64,000 bases of DNA. It comes from Rhipidocladum racemiflorum. Taxonomy: Eukaryota > Streptophyta > Magnoliopsida > Poales > Poaceae. The stretch spans positions 31,888,874-31,952,873 of the forward strand of contig CM070580.1 of assembly GCA_036346355.1 (NCBI GenBank), in the 5' to 3' direction. The notes under the pieces were generated by a model. That model made no database searches, had not been told where the DNA came from, and was given only the letters and a program-made list of their open reading frames with translations. Position numbers and translations under genes: made by a program. How positions within the stretch are numbered: the first letter of the stretch is position 1; each line of letters opens with the position of its first letter. Below, one piece after another: positions 32,349-43,625 of this stretch.

Positions 32349-32807
32349 GTTTAGTATGGATTGGACGATGCTTTTGTGTGATGTACTGTCATTTCAATGT
32401 GCAATGTGTCGAACCTTTTGTGTTGTCGTCCTGTTCACGGTACTGAACACATGTCGTATGTGTGCGTGCTGTATGAACCTATGATTTGTGAAGGTTTTGC
32501 TTGAAGCAATGTTTTAATCATGGTTTGAAAGTGGTGTCTTGTTACGCCACTTCTGTCATGTTGATTACGAATGCTGAATGCCATGCTTGGCTTATCTTGC
32601 TATGCTTCTGATGCTTCGGTTAAACTTTATGTTTCCAGTATGTTTCTGATGCTTCGGTCATAAGCCAACCATGCCGGCACTTCAACTTATTTCTGAGGCA
32701 TGGTATGGATGGTGATAATCTGTATTGGTTGAGTAACCGAAGCACATATAATGTCTGAAATGGTAGTTGTGAATGTGTATGGTTGGCTTAAGAATATATA
32801 TGCTCAA

Positions 32808-32945
32808 TTCATCAGACTGGAACGCCGGTGGTCAATTTATATGCTCAATTCATCTGTCTGGGACGCCATGAATTTATATGCGCAATACATCGGACTGGAA
32901 CGCCAGGCATCCTGAAATCATCGCACTGGAACATCTAGCAGTTTT
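32808..32945. repeat. Short tandem repeats in the Harbinger element
   Basis: TATATGCTCAATTCATC...GGAACGCC recurs three to four times (about 32808, 32840, 32874, partial at 32915) with a spacing of 30-45 bp and small changes. Confidence 0.7.
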
Positions 32946-33118
32946 CTCTGTACTTCATGTTGAGCATTTGTATTGACCACCGGCAACGACGGGCAATATA
33001 TTGATTAGAATTGTGTTCCTTTTAGTGATGATGCTGCGGCCATTATTTTACTTTACAAAGTGCTCATCATTACAAATGCATATAAATTGATCGTTTCTAC
33101 TTGTTCAAGGAGGACCTC

Positions 33119-34188
33119 ATGGATCCATCTTTCACGTCGTTCATGGAGGATGAATTCGGTCAGATTTCATGGCCTTCGTCACCTCAACCAGAGAAGAACA
33201 TCACTGCTGATGGAAGTGTCCCCCCTCCAAAAATTGTGGGCACGGGCATTGCACCTACTTTGGATGGGCTCCGACCTCGGCCGTCCATAACGAAGAAGGG
33301 GAAGAAACCATCGTCCAAGATGGAGAGGATGAAATGGACTGTTGAAGAGGATGAGGTCCTTGTGTCTGCTTGGCTGAATGTGAGCCTGGACCCCATTGTG
33401 GGCAAGGACCAAGCATCAGAAACATACTGGACTCGGATTGCGGATTATTTCAATACTCATAAGAATGAACATATGATCGAAAGATCCATTAAGGGAATGG
33501 TCAACCACTGGGCTTTGATCAATGAGTCGGTAAGCAAATATGCTGGGTTTCTTACTCAGATTGACAGTTTGAATCAGAGTGGTACCACCGAACGTGACAG
33601 GGTATTTATCGTTTACATATCATTATTCCTTACATGCTCCCACTGAAATGTACTAACGGAGTGTTTCATTGATGTGCATGTCAATTGCATGGACAGATGG
33701 CAAATGCAGCGAGGATGTACCAGGGCGTTGAGGGTAAGGCCTTCGCCTTTCCACACTGTTGGTTGGTTCTAGCCGATCACCCAAAGTGGGGTGCGCACTT
33801 GGGCAACAAGAGGCAGAAGACCGTGCGCGAGGGACCACCAGGTGGTACTCCAGACGGGTCGAACAGCACTCCGGAGTGCTTCGACCCGTTTGGTTCATGT
33901 GAAGAGTCTACACGACCCATTGGCCGGGAGGCGGCCATGTTGGCAAGGAAGAGGGGTAGTTCCCCCAGTGCACCATCAGTGGGTTTGTATACTGAGCAGT
34001 TCGACATGATCGGCCAAGCCAAACACGCAATGGTAGAGATCAAGTGTCGACAAATGCAGTTGATGGAGTTGGCAGAGGACGAGAGGATTATTAACATCGA
34101 TTTGAACAACTTGACCGGGACCGCTCATGAGTATTATCGAAAGTGCCAGGATGAAAATCTGAAGAAGCTGCCACCCGACCTACCTTGA
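33119..34188 (+). CDS. Harbinger ORF1, Myb/SANT-like DNA-binding protein, two exons
   Basis: Exon 1 is 33119-33601 and exon 2 is 33697-34188, joined by a GT-AG intron in phase 0, giving about 324 residues. I chose ATG 33119 (MDPSFTSFMEDEF); the upstream in-frame TTG is not a plant start. Residues about 70-130 form a Myb/SANT-like trihelix (MKWTVEEDEVLVSAWLN, YWTRIADYFN, IKGMVNHW). Exon 2 carries the conserved HCW and PKW residues (FPHCWLVLADHPKW) and a C-terminal helix. In Ping/Pong/PIF elements the Myb-like ORF1 protein binds the element ends and works with the transposase in the nucleus. The frame is intact here. Confidence 0.9.
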
Positions 34189-34450
34189 TTGATTGCTTGA
34201 CCGGGCATGGACTTAGTATCAGTTGTTGTCATGAACTTATCGTACAATTTCTCTTTTGGTTATCTGTATGTGTGTTTGAACCTTATTAGTGTGTGTATGG
34301 ACATCGCTAAACATGTTATGGTATGTTGTTTAATTTCGGTTGTTGTTGTGTGCATGGACTTCGCAGAACTTTGTACCAAGAGATAACACCCTAATTTTAT
34401 TACTCAACCTTACTTGCATACCAAAACGGTAAATAGGATACATAACAGGG
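34189..34450. other. Harbinger internal spacer between ORF1 and the gypsy insertion
   Basis: Probably the 3' untranslated part of ORF1. It ends in CAGGG (34446-34450), the gypsy target. Confidence 0.6.
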
Positions 34451-37400
34451 TGTCGGGACCCCGAATTTGCAAATCCGGACCCTCTGTGTATTCAGCACTA
34501 GTCCAGGAACGCGCTAGTGCACACAGTCTCAACATCGGTAAATATCACAATCATACCACTCGATACTAATAAAGTACTTTAATTAAATAGTCAAACTGGT
34601 TACTCGACCTTATGGTCAAGTTACAAATATACGCCTCGCAGGGCGAAACTTATTAAGAGAGAAATAGTAGCAAATAAAATAAGATATCATCGTGGCGCCA
34701 TCCAGTATACCACAGGCAACTGACTGGGCTCGCTCCCTAAGTAGACGGTTCCTCGTGGAGCTCCTCCTCCAAAGCTGGTGTAGTCTCCTCTTCAACTGGT
34801 GTTGTATTGTGGCAAGGGTGAGTACTTGGTACTCAACAAATTATGCACAGAATGCAGGTTAATAGACTATATGCATGGCTTGATACAAAGGAATAGCTCA
34901 AGGTATATTTGCAGTAAACAGCATTTGACAAGTAACATAAGTAGATTCGAAAGCAGTAGAAACAAGTATACCATAATTAACTTTTCAAGGAGTTTAATAA
35001 ACATCTTTCCCATCCTAATCCACATTTCTATCAACATCATTATTAATCCAACCCAACCTTTCAAGTCCAAGTTATTTTTGAGAAAATCTAACCCTTGACT
35101 GTAATTCCCGAGTGATGTCCAATACCGCGGACACGGCTATTCGAATAGATTCTACACTCTGCAGAGGTTATGCACTTTACCCACAAGATACAGTCAAACA
35201 CCACAAAGGCGAGTTCCCGTAACAAAGTCTTTCGGAAACTTCTAACAATACAAGTGGTCCTCCCCGGTTGTTGCACACTAACCCTTCCCTTAGCTAAGGC
35301 GAAGTTTAGGCCAACCAACCGTTAGATGGGTACCTGGCCTCAGCCCCGGTACGCTCCCCCGTACAACTTACACAAAGGGTGTAGTTGACCTCCTGAGGTC
35401 CCACAAGTACGTTATTAGCAACTTAATCAACTAGGTCCGTCCATTACGTGACATGTGGTTGCACGTTAGACCCAGTTCAAAGGCTTGCAAGGTGAAGTCC
35501 TTAGGGTGACCAGGGCAAGACTACCCGAAGAACCAAACCAACATTCCCAATGCCACAACTGGCCCACCTGATTATTCTTGCCACATGCCCCGGCCGAAAA
35601 CTATTTATCAAACCCCAGTTGATTACCATGCACCACGTGCCATCAACATCACATGATACCTTTCCAAAACAGGTTCAATATATCATTAAGTCAATATTAA
35701 CATTTGATTGTCCAAAATCATGTCATGAGCACGTAGCAGGTCTAAGCAGTAAACTACAACGGTCTAAAACCCATGTTGGCAATTTAATAATGTCCAACTA
35801 GTAATCCACAACTAGGGTGACAAGGGGTCATGGCACATATTTAATTAATCAAGGTGTCATACAACAATTTGGCATTTATCTACCTTCCCATATTTAAATA
35901 AAGTATTTTCTAATTGAACTAGCATGCAATAGGTTAAATCAAAATAGGTTTCAAAATAGGATCAACATGGTCAAAGCACAACTTGCCTTCAAAAAATACT
36001 TGTTCTTGGTCTTGGGTTGGATCCTGAGTCAATACTTCTCCTTCGAATCCTTCCGGCACTTCAACGTCTACTCGTAAAGCGTGCAAATAGCAATACACAA
36101 ATAAACAATAGGCAAAAAGTGTCCAAACATCCAAATGAAATCCATAAACAGAGAGAACATAATTTTATGAATTTTTAGAAACTGGAATCGTCAAATTCGG
36201 AGTTAAAATGCAAAAGTTATAGCATTTTGAAGTCTAAATAATCAATTAAATAATTTTACAGAGGAAAACTTTAGTCCAAAAATTAAATAAAATTCATAAT
36301 TAGGTAGATCTCAATTTTATACAAATTTAGAAATTTGAATCACTCAAATCGGAGTTGAAACGCAAAAGTTATAAGCGTTTGAAGTTTGAAACAAAATCTG
36401 AAATCATTATTTTGAATTAATAAATCATTTTCTTTTTCGGAAAATCATTTATTGCGTCAGCCTGGACACGTGGCAGCCTCGATTGGTCTGGCCGGCGTCG
36501 GCAGTCCATGGACCTGGTCCACGCCGGCTGGTCTACCGTGGACTCGGTCCACGGCTCCACGCTTCAGCGACATGTGGGTCCCCTCGGGTGACGTCCACCG
36601 TTGGCGTCGGCGAGGCTCACCACCGATCTTGGCGGTGGGTCCCATGGGTGACGTCATTGTCGACGTCGGCGCCGCAGGGACGGTGTTGACATCGCGAGCG
36701 CCATGGCGTCGGCGTGGCGTCATGGTGCGGTTTGGTCACGTCGACACGCGGGCGGCGTGTCGGCGTCCTACACGACGGGCGCCGCGGCGGTCGAGCTTCC
36801 CGACACGTGGCGCAATCTCGGCCGTTGATTTGAAATTCAACGGCCCAGATTAGATCTGGCTCACGCCGTTTGGGTTAACGCGTTTGATCTCGACCGTTGG
36901 ATCTAGATCCAGCGGTCGAGATTGGATCTTGAGATTTTTGACGGGATCTCACCACGGGTGACGTGGCGTGATCTTGGGCCGTGCGATGAAGATCCAATGG
37001 CTCACAAGCTGCCATGACAATGATGGCGACACGGTGGAAGCAGGCCACCGAGACGAAAATGACGATGAGCCCGACGGCGCCGGGCCTCTCCGTGAGTGGG
37101 AGGAGGTACCACGCAGTGCGCCTTGGCTTGAGGACTCGGAGGCCCAGGCTCCAACTCGGCGGAAGACGGCGGACGGCCGGCGGGGCGAGAGCAGGGACCG
37201 TGGCGGAGGCTTCTCCAACTACGGCGAGCAATAAGCGAGTCGGCGGCGGCTAGGGCTAGGGCGCTTGGGGCAAAGCAGCGCGCCGCGAGACAAGGGCGAA
37301 CCTCGGCGCGGTCCGAGCATTAAATGCCGAGCCGGCCGAGACACCGCGAATCCGTGGCGAGCCGATGACGGACGGCGGAGTCCGTTCCGAACACGGCGAG

Positions 37401-37935
37401 ATGACGTGGACGCACGCGGGCCGTCCACGTGGCGCGATCGACAGCCGAGATTGGCTCGGGCGCGGCCGTGCTTAGCGCGGATTGATCCTGACCGTTGGAT
37501 CTTGATCCAACGGTTCGGATCTGATCTGGGGTTCAGACGCGGTTGGGTCAAGTCAAGTGGCGCAGCTGGCTCGGGTCGGACTCGAGTCCGACTCGGGTTC
37601 CGACTCCGTCGGATGAATAGTACTTGACCCAACTCAATTTCCAGCGATTTAATAATTAAAAATAATTTCCAGAAATTCATTTAATTCATTAAAAATAGCA
37701 AAAGACTCAGAAAAATTCCAGAAAAATTCTGGAAAATATTTTAGGGTATTTGGGACTCAAATAAAATATTTCCAACAAAATTTTATTTGCAAAGTCTAAT
37801 TCTTTAATTATTTCAAAATAGAATAAATTCAAATAAATCCAAATAAATCCAAATAAATTCCAGAAAATTCCAAAAATTCACCAAGGTGCCAAATCACACA
37901 TAGATTTAGGAAAAGCAAAATTTTGGGGTGTTACA
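34451..37935 (-). repeat. Gypsy 3' LTR (left copy), 3485 bp
   Basis: Same termini as the right copy. AT-rich parts are nearly identical between copies. The GC-rich part (about 36460-37620 here) differs by many small indels and substitutions. Open frames in this GC-rich part are not kept between copies and are not genes. Confidence 0.95.
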
Positions 37936-37950
37936 AACCTCCCCCCTTAA
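37936..37950 (-). other. Polypurine tract of the gypsy element
   Basis: On the - strand a purine run AAGGGGGGAGGTT lies directly before the 3' LTR, the position for plus-strand priming. Confidence 0.85.
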
Positions 37951-37980
37951 CAGAATCTCGTCCCCGAGATTCAGGGCTTA

Positions 37981-40900
37981 CTAAAGGAATAGGTTCGGAA
38001 ACTCTTTCTTCAAATCCTCTTCGCGTTCCCAAGTCGCTTCGCTTTCTTCATGATTGCTCCACTGAACTCTACAGAAACGGGTTGACTTGTTCCTCGTCTC
38101 TCGATCCATTGTGTCTAGAATCTTCACGGGATGCTCCTTGTAAGTCAAATCTTCTTGCAACTCAATTGACTCTAGCGGTGTCTGTTCCTTAGGTACTCGG
38201 AGACACTTCTTCAACTGGGACACATGGAATACGTCATGTACTCGCTAACGATCGTGGCAACTCCAAGCGATAAGCAACTTCGCCTCTGCGGCTCAAAATC
38301 TTAAATGGTCCAACATAGCAGGGTGCGAGTTTCCCTTTGGCATGGAACCTCTTAACTCCCGAGAGGCGTAACTCGAGGTATACAAAGTCTTACGGTTCAA
38401 AACTCAAATCCGTGACGATTATCGGCATAACTCTTACATCGTGATTGGGCTATCTTCAACCTTTCCTAATCATGGCAATCTGCTCTTGATTCTTGAAGAA
38501 TATCAGGCCGAAGACACGGCGCTCGCGGTCTCATTCCAATTCAATGGCGTCCGACAGGTCGACCATACAAAGGCCTCAAAAGGTGACATCTGTAAACTAG
38601 CCTGGTAACTATTATTGTAACTGAACTCGGCATATGGCAAACTCTTATCCCAAGAGGTAGCATAAGCCAATGCACATGCTCTTAACATATCCTCCAGAAT
38701 CTGGTTGACTCTTTCGGTCTGTCCATCCGTTTGTGGATGATAGGCTGTACTGAAGTTCAAACGGGTTCCCATGGCTTCATGCAACTTATTCCAGAACCTT
38801 GAGGTAAATTGGGTACCTCTGTCCGATACAATCCTCTTTGGCACTCCGTGCAAACAGACGATCCTGATCATGTACAACTCTGCTAATTTATCTCCCGAGT
38901 AGGTGGTCTTCACGGGGATAAAATGGGCTACTTTGGTCAAGCGATCCACTATAACCCATATGGAGTCATAACCTCCTTGAGTCTTAGGCAAACCGGTAAT
39001 GAAATCCATTCCGATTTCCTCCCACTTCCACTCAGGTATTTTCAGCGGCTGTAGCAATCCTGCTGGTCTTTGATGCATTGCCTTGACTCTCTGGCATACG
39101 TCGCACAATGCAACATGCTCGGCAACTTCACGCTTCATGCTCGGCCACCAGAATCTTTCCTTCAAATCCTGATACATTTTGGCGCTTCCAGGATGGATTG
39201 AATACTTGGAGTCATGGGCTTCTTCTAGAATCAACTGCTTCAACTCCTTTTTGTTCGGCACACAAATGCGATCCTTCATCCATAACGTGTCTTGCTCATC
39301 CAACTTGAAGTCCTCTGCCTTGCCTTCTTCCTTGATGGACTTAATCCTGCGGATCTTGTCATCATCCTTCTGTCCTTCTCGGATCTGATCCTCTAGGGTA
39401 GGCTTTACTTCTAATGCGGCCAAGAATCCGCTAGGTACCACCTCAATCTTCATTCTCTGAAATTCCTGGCATAGCTCATCCTGATTCGTGGCTATCAACA
39501 CATTCACGGTATGGCTTTTCCGACTCAAGGCATCGGCAACTACGTTGGCCTTCCCGGGATGGTAATGGATTCCAACATTATAGTCCTTGATCAACTCTAA
39601 CCATCTCCTCTGCCTCATATTCAGATCCGACTGGGTGAAGATGTACTTAAGACTCTTATGGTACGTGTATACTTCACATCTGTTTCCAATTAGATAGTGA
39701 CGCCATATCTTCAAGGCATGCACTACGGCAGCTAACTCTAGGTCATGCGCCGGATAATTTTCCTCATGCGGCCTCAACTGCCTTGATGCATAAGCAACAA
39801 CCTTTCTGTTCTGCATTAGCACACATCCAAGTCCTTGACGCGATGCATCACAATAGATATCAAAGCTTTGATTAACATCCGGCAGAACCAACACTGGTGC
39901 TGATGTCAATCTCGTCTTCAGTTCTTGAAATCCTTTCTCGCACTCTGGTGTCCATGCAAACTTCTTTTCCTTTTTCAGCAATTGCGTGAGAGGTTTCGCA
40001 ATTGTCGAAAAGCCTTCAATGAAACGGCGATAGTAACCTGCCATTCCAAGGAAACTTCTGATCTGGGTTACGGTCTTCGGCTGCTCCCAATGTAACACAG
40101 CTTCTACCTTGCTTGGGTCTACAGCGACTCCTTCTGCGGTCATTACATGTCCGAGGAATTCCACCTTGTCCTTCCAAAAATCACACTTGCTGAACTTGGC
40201 AAAGAGTTGCTGTTCCCTTAGCTTTTCCAAAACTCGCCTCAAGTGTTCGGCATGTTCCTCCTCTGTCTTGGAGTAGATTAGGATATCATCTATGAACACG
40301 ACGACAAACTTGTCCAAATATTCCATGAACACCTTATTCATCATATTCATGAAATATGTCGGCGCATTCGTCAGTCCAAAGGACATAACTGTAAACTCGT
40401 AATGTCCATATCTTGACGAGAATGCAGTCTTCGGAATATCCTCTGATCGGATCTTCAACTGATGGTATCCCGATCTCATATCAATCTTGGAGAAAACTCC
40501 GGCTCCTCTCAGCTGATCAAACAAATCATCAATCCTGGGTAGCGGATACTTATTCTTCACGGTGGCTTCATTGAGTGCACGGTAGTCAATGCACATCCTG
40601 AAACTTCCGTCCTTCTTCTTGACAAACAACACTGGCGCTCCCCACGGCGACGAACTCGGTCTGATAAATCCTTTCTCCATTAGCTCTTCAAGTTGTTTTT
40701 TCATCTCTACCAATTCTTCGGTGGACATCCGATACGGTCTCTTTGCTATCGGTGATGTACCAGGTACAAGCTCTATCACAAACTCTATGTCCCTGTCTGG
40801 CGGCATACCAGGTAGATCTTCAGGAAAAACATCTGGGTACTCATTTACTACCGAGACATCCTCTATGCTGATTGTCTTGGTACTGTTAACCATCAACTGT

Positions 40901-41337
40901 CCATCTCTAACGACAGTGGCTTGAAATTCTACCTTCTTTCCACACGGGCTCTCAACTGAGATAGTTCTTCGTCCACAATCCAATACGGCCTTGTGCTTGG
41001 ATAACCAATCCATTCCCAAAATAACATCTAAGGTCTGGGTCTCCAAAATAATAAGGTTCGCTAGGAACTCTATTCCATCTATTAGTATTCTCACCCCGGA
41101 ACATCCTACTTTCGTTCGGAGTTCGGAACCAGGGATTTGAACTAAAAGCATGCATTTAAGCCTTGCAATCTCCAAATCATTTTTAGCAGCAAAGCCTTGC
41201 GAAACAAACGAATGCGAAGCACCAGAGTCAAACAAAACTGCTGCAGGTACTGAGTTAACAAGTAACTTACCCAGTACGACGTCCGTAGCATTCTGCAGTG
41301 CATCTGCGGTGACATGGTTGACTCGGCCTCTCACCAC
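37981..41337 (-). pseudogene. Gypsy pol polyprotein: protease, RT, RNase H, integrase, chromodomain
   Basis: One open frame of about 944 codons covers 41337-38503. It contains protease (LFDSGASHSFV), reverse transcriptase (LFVKKKDGSFRMC, VVVFIDDILIYS), RNase H (YCDASRQGLGCVL, ADALSR), the integrase zinc finger (H-H, then CDVCQRVK) and integrase core (GMDFITGLPKT, VSDRGTQFTSRFW, HPQTDGQTERVNQ). Near 38530 the frame shifts inside the SPFEA block. Downstream pieces KRFHAKGKLAP, VGPFKIL and the chromodomain-like tail to 37981 lie in other frames. The first codon at 41337 is GTG, so translation must come from gag. The enzyme core is well kept; the C-terminal break makes it a pseudogene as read. 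Confidence 0.9.
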
Positions 41338-42401
41338 GCCTGGGTGTGGCTCTGATCTTTGGCGTCCTAGCTGGGGTGGTTCCTAGATTGAAGCGAACTG
41401 GGGTCACTCCTGCTGTCTTCTTTGGGCAGTTGTTGGCAAAGTGTCCTGGCTCGTTGCAGTTGTAGCAGCGTCTCACTGTTCCTTGCTGACTGCCTGAAGC
41501 GGCATTTCTAAGCGGTGGGGTGCAGTAGTTCGATTGACGGGTCTTGGTGTGGTGACGGTGTCCTTGTTGCATTTTGTGGTGGAATCTGAAAAATTGATTT
41601 CGTGCAACTCTCGACGCCGCATTGCGTTCCCTTGCGTGATCCTGTTTGTTGCATCCTGCGCTTCTGTTCTCATCCGGTTCCTTGCGCTTGTCCTCAAGAA
41701 TAAGCGCCTTATTCACCAACTCTTGGAAATCTGGAAAGGTGTGGGTGATCACCCTACTTGTAGTCCTGAGTTAAGTCCCTTCATGAAGCGAGACTGCGGC
41801 TTTATCTGTCGCTACATCCTCAAAGCGTAGCGTGCTAGCTGTGTGAACTTGTTCGTAGTCGACCACCGGTGATTACCTTGCTTGATGCTCAACTCCTCCT
41901 TCTTAAGATCCATGATTCCTTCAGCACGTGATCTTGCGAACGCAATAGCTGTGAACTCCTCCCAAGTGATGTCCTGAGGGTTCTCTTGCGTGGCACAGAA
42001 GTTCTCCCACCATTCGGCGGCTGTTCCTTCCTACTGATGAGAAGCGTAGAGTACCTTCTCATTTCCTATGCATTGAGCGATATGTAACTTCCTCTCAATT
42101 GACCTTAACCAGTCGTCGGCCTCCAACGGATTGGCATTCCCAGAAAAAGTGGGTGGATGGGTCCTCATGAACTCGGCAGTCTTGTGTTACGGCGTTGTCC
42201 CTGATTAACTTGATTAGTCGTGGCACGAGCGGTGACGTGTTGCATCTGTTGCATCATAGCATGCATCAATCGAGTCTGAGCGACAAGAAATGCTCCAAAA
42301 TTCTGCATGTCTAGTGGCGGTCTTTGGTGCTCCATCATTGGGGTTTTCATTTGGCGAGAACCACTCCCATTGCCTCCAAAGTTTCCGCGGGTGTTCACCA
42401 T
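41267..42401 (-). pseudogene. Gypsy gag, frameshifted
   Basis: ATG at 42401 starts MVNTRGNFGGNG. A Met/Gln-rich stretch follows to about 42165. The capsid part between 42160 and 41750 is broken into several frames (FPDFQELVNKALILED is readable at 41740). The zinc knuckle CYNCNEPGHFANNCP lies near 41440. Overlap with pol at 41337-41267 in another frame suggests a frameshift. Confidence 0.8.
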
Positions 42402-42838
42402 CTGTCGATTTGCTCTAGGTTTTAGAGATGAGAGGGAAACAAGAATAGACAAGTAATATGGAACTTATGCGGGGCGAAAGGTGTAACTTTAAGGTCCGAC
42501 TTTATTATTTTAATCAATAGTAACTTGGTATGGTTGCTTACAATGCCTAGGGGCCTTGCAACACATACTGCACACTCAGCAAGCAATGAAAATCCAAATC
42601 GAACTAACACTGGAGTCTAACGCCTAAAGGGTGACTCTTTATTCTAAGACGCGACTCGGCGAAGGAGTCTCTCTATAAAACCTACGCTCACTCATCGAGA
42701 AAACCTCCACGTCCTGGGTACGGATGCTGCGGCATAGGCGCGAAACGATTGCCATGTCTAGCAACAGTGTCATCTGTGGTAGTCGAAGAAGCAGTGTCCT
42801 CATCGAGATCTGACTCCTCCGGATCTGGCTCGTGTAGC

Positions 42839-43409
42839 TCAATCTTGGCTCAGTTGCAGTCCGTACAAAGCCATCTCCAACTCGTCAATCCTTCGCAGAA
42901 GGTGTGACACATACTCTTGAGCTTCCCGCCATCTGTTCTTCTCTATCGTGATCTCCTTGCGGGCCTTCTGTAGCTCCTTGCTTGTATCATCGAGTACATC
43001 CTCCTGGGCGACAACAAGTCGTGCCAACTGTGTGACCATGGCATCCTCATCCTGAATCGCCTTCGGGTCGAGAAGGTTATTGCTGCACGGGTGATAACGG
43101 AACACCGTGCTCTCCAACTCTCTGGCGTAGATACGGGTAATGTGCCGCATTGCTCGTCGTGATACTTCTTGGATACCCATCTGCATTGTAGACCTCCTGG
43201 CGGTAAAGGCGATGTATCGGGCGATTGCCTGGGCCCTTCTTCCTAGCAGGTACCACAATCTTCACGTCACAAGCCTTGATCAATCCTGCTTGTCTGATTA
43301 CTTCCACTTGGTATTGCGGCTTCTCAAAATCTCCGAGAGTCTGTAGCATACGCCAAAGTTCTGCGGCGTGACCAACCTCCAGGTCGACGTAGTTGAACTC
43401 TCCCTCCAT
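42839..43409 (-). pseudogene. Extra sense ORF between primer site and gag of the gypsy element
   Basis: A real ATG at 43409 starts MEGEFNYVDLEVGHAAELW. The frame runs to about 43195, then continues after a one-step frame change to a stop at 42839, about 190 codons in all. The second half is helical and probably coiled coil (QEDVLDDTSKELQKARKEI, LLRRIDELEMALYG). It is not gag or pol, and I know no named domain. Extra sense ORFs before gag are known in some plant gypsy lineages. It is read on the genomic RNA, about 220 bp after the primer site. Confidence 0.6.
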
Positions 43410-43605
43410 CTGTCACAAGAGTGCTCACCTAAGAACTCGAAATTTTTAAATCGTGACAAGGTAAGAAAAAATTCAGCAAGAGACAAAGAAAGAGAGAAGG
43501 GGGTAAGTCGAGATATCATTTCTTATCTTTACAACCTTTTAGCTTTTAGAAAATAGGTTTTAACCTCTCTACGACCATTCTAGCTAGGGTTGAGCCTACG
43601 GTCAG

Positions 43606-43621
43606 TATGGCTCTGATACCA
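43606..43621 (-). other. Primer-binding site of the gypsy element
   Basis: On the - strand TGGTATCAGAGCCATA follows the 5' LTR by four bases and complements initiator tRNA-Met. Confidence 0.95.
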
Positions 43622-43625
43622 CCTC

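Noticed and set aside
32037..34188. Joining the acidic ORF to ORF1 as one gene
   Set aside because: The acidic frame ends in a stop at 32348 and has no convincing donor site before it. ORF1 has its own ATG.
36452..37680. Overlapping open frames in the gypsy LTR
   Set aside because: They are not kept in the second LTR copy (45650-46790), where indels break them, and they match no known protein.
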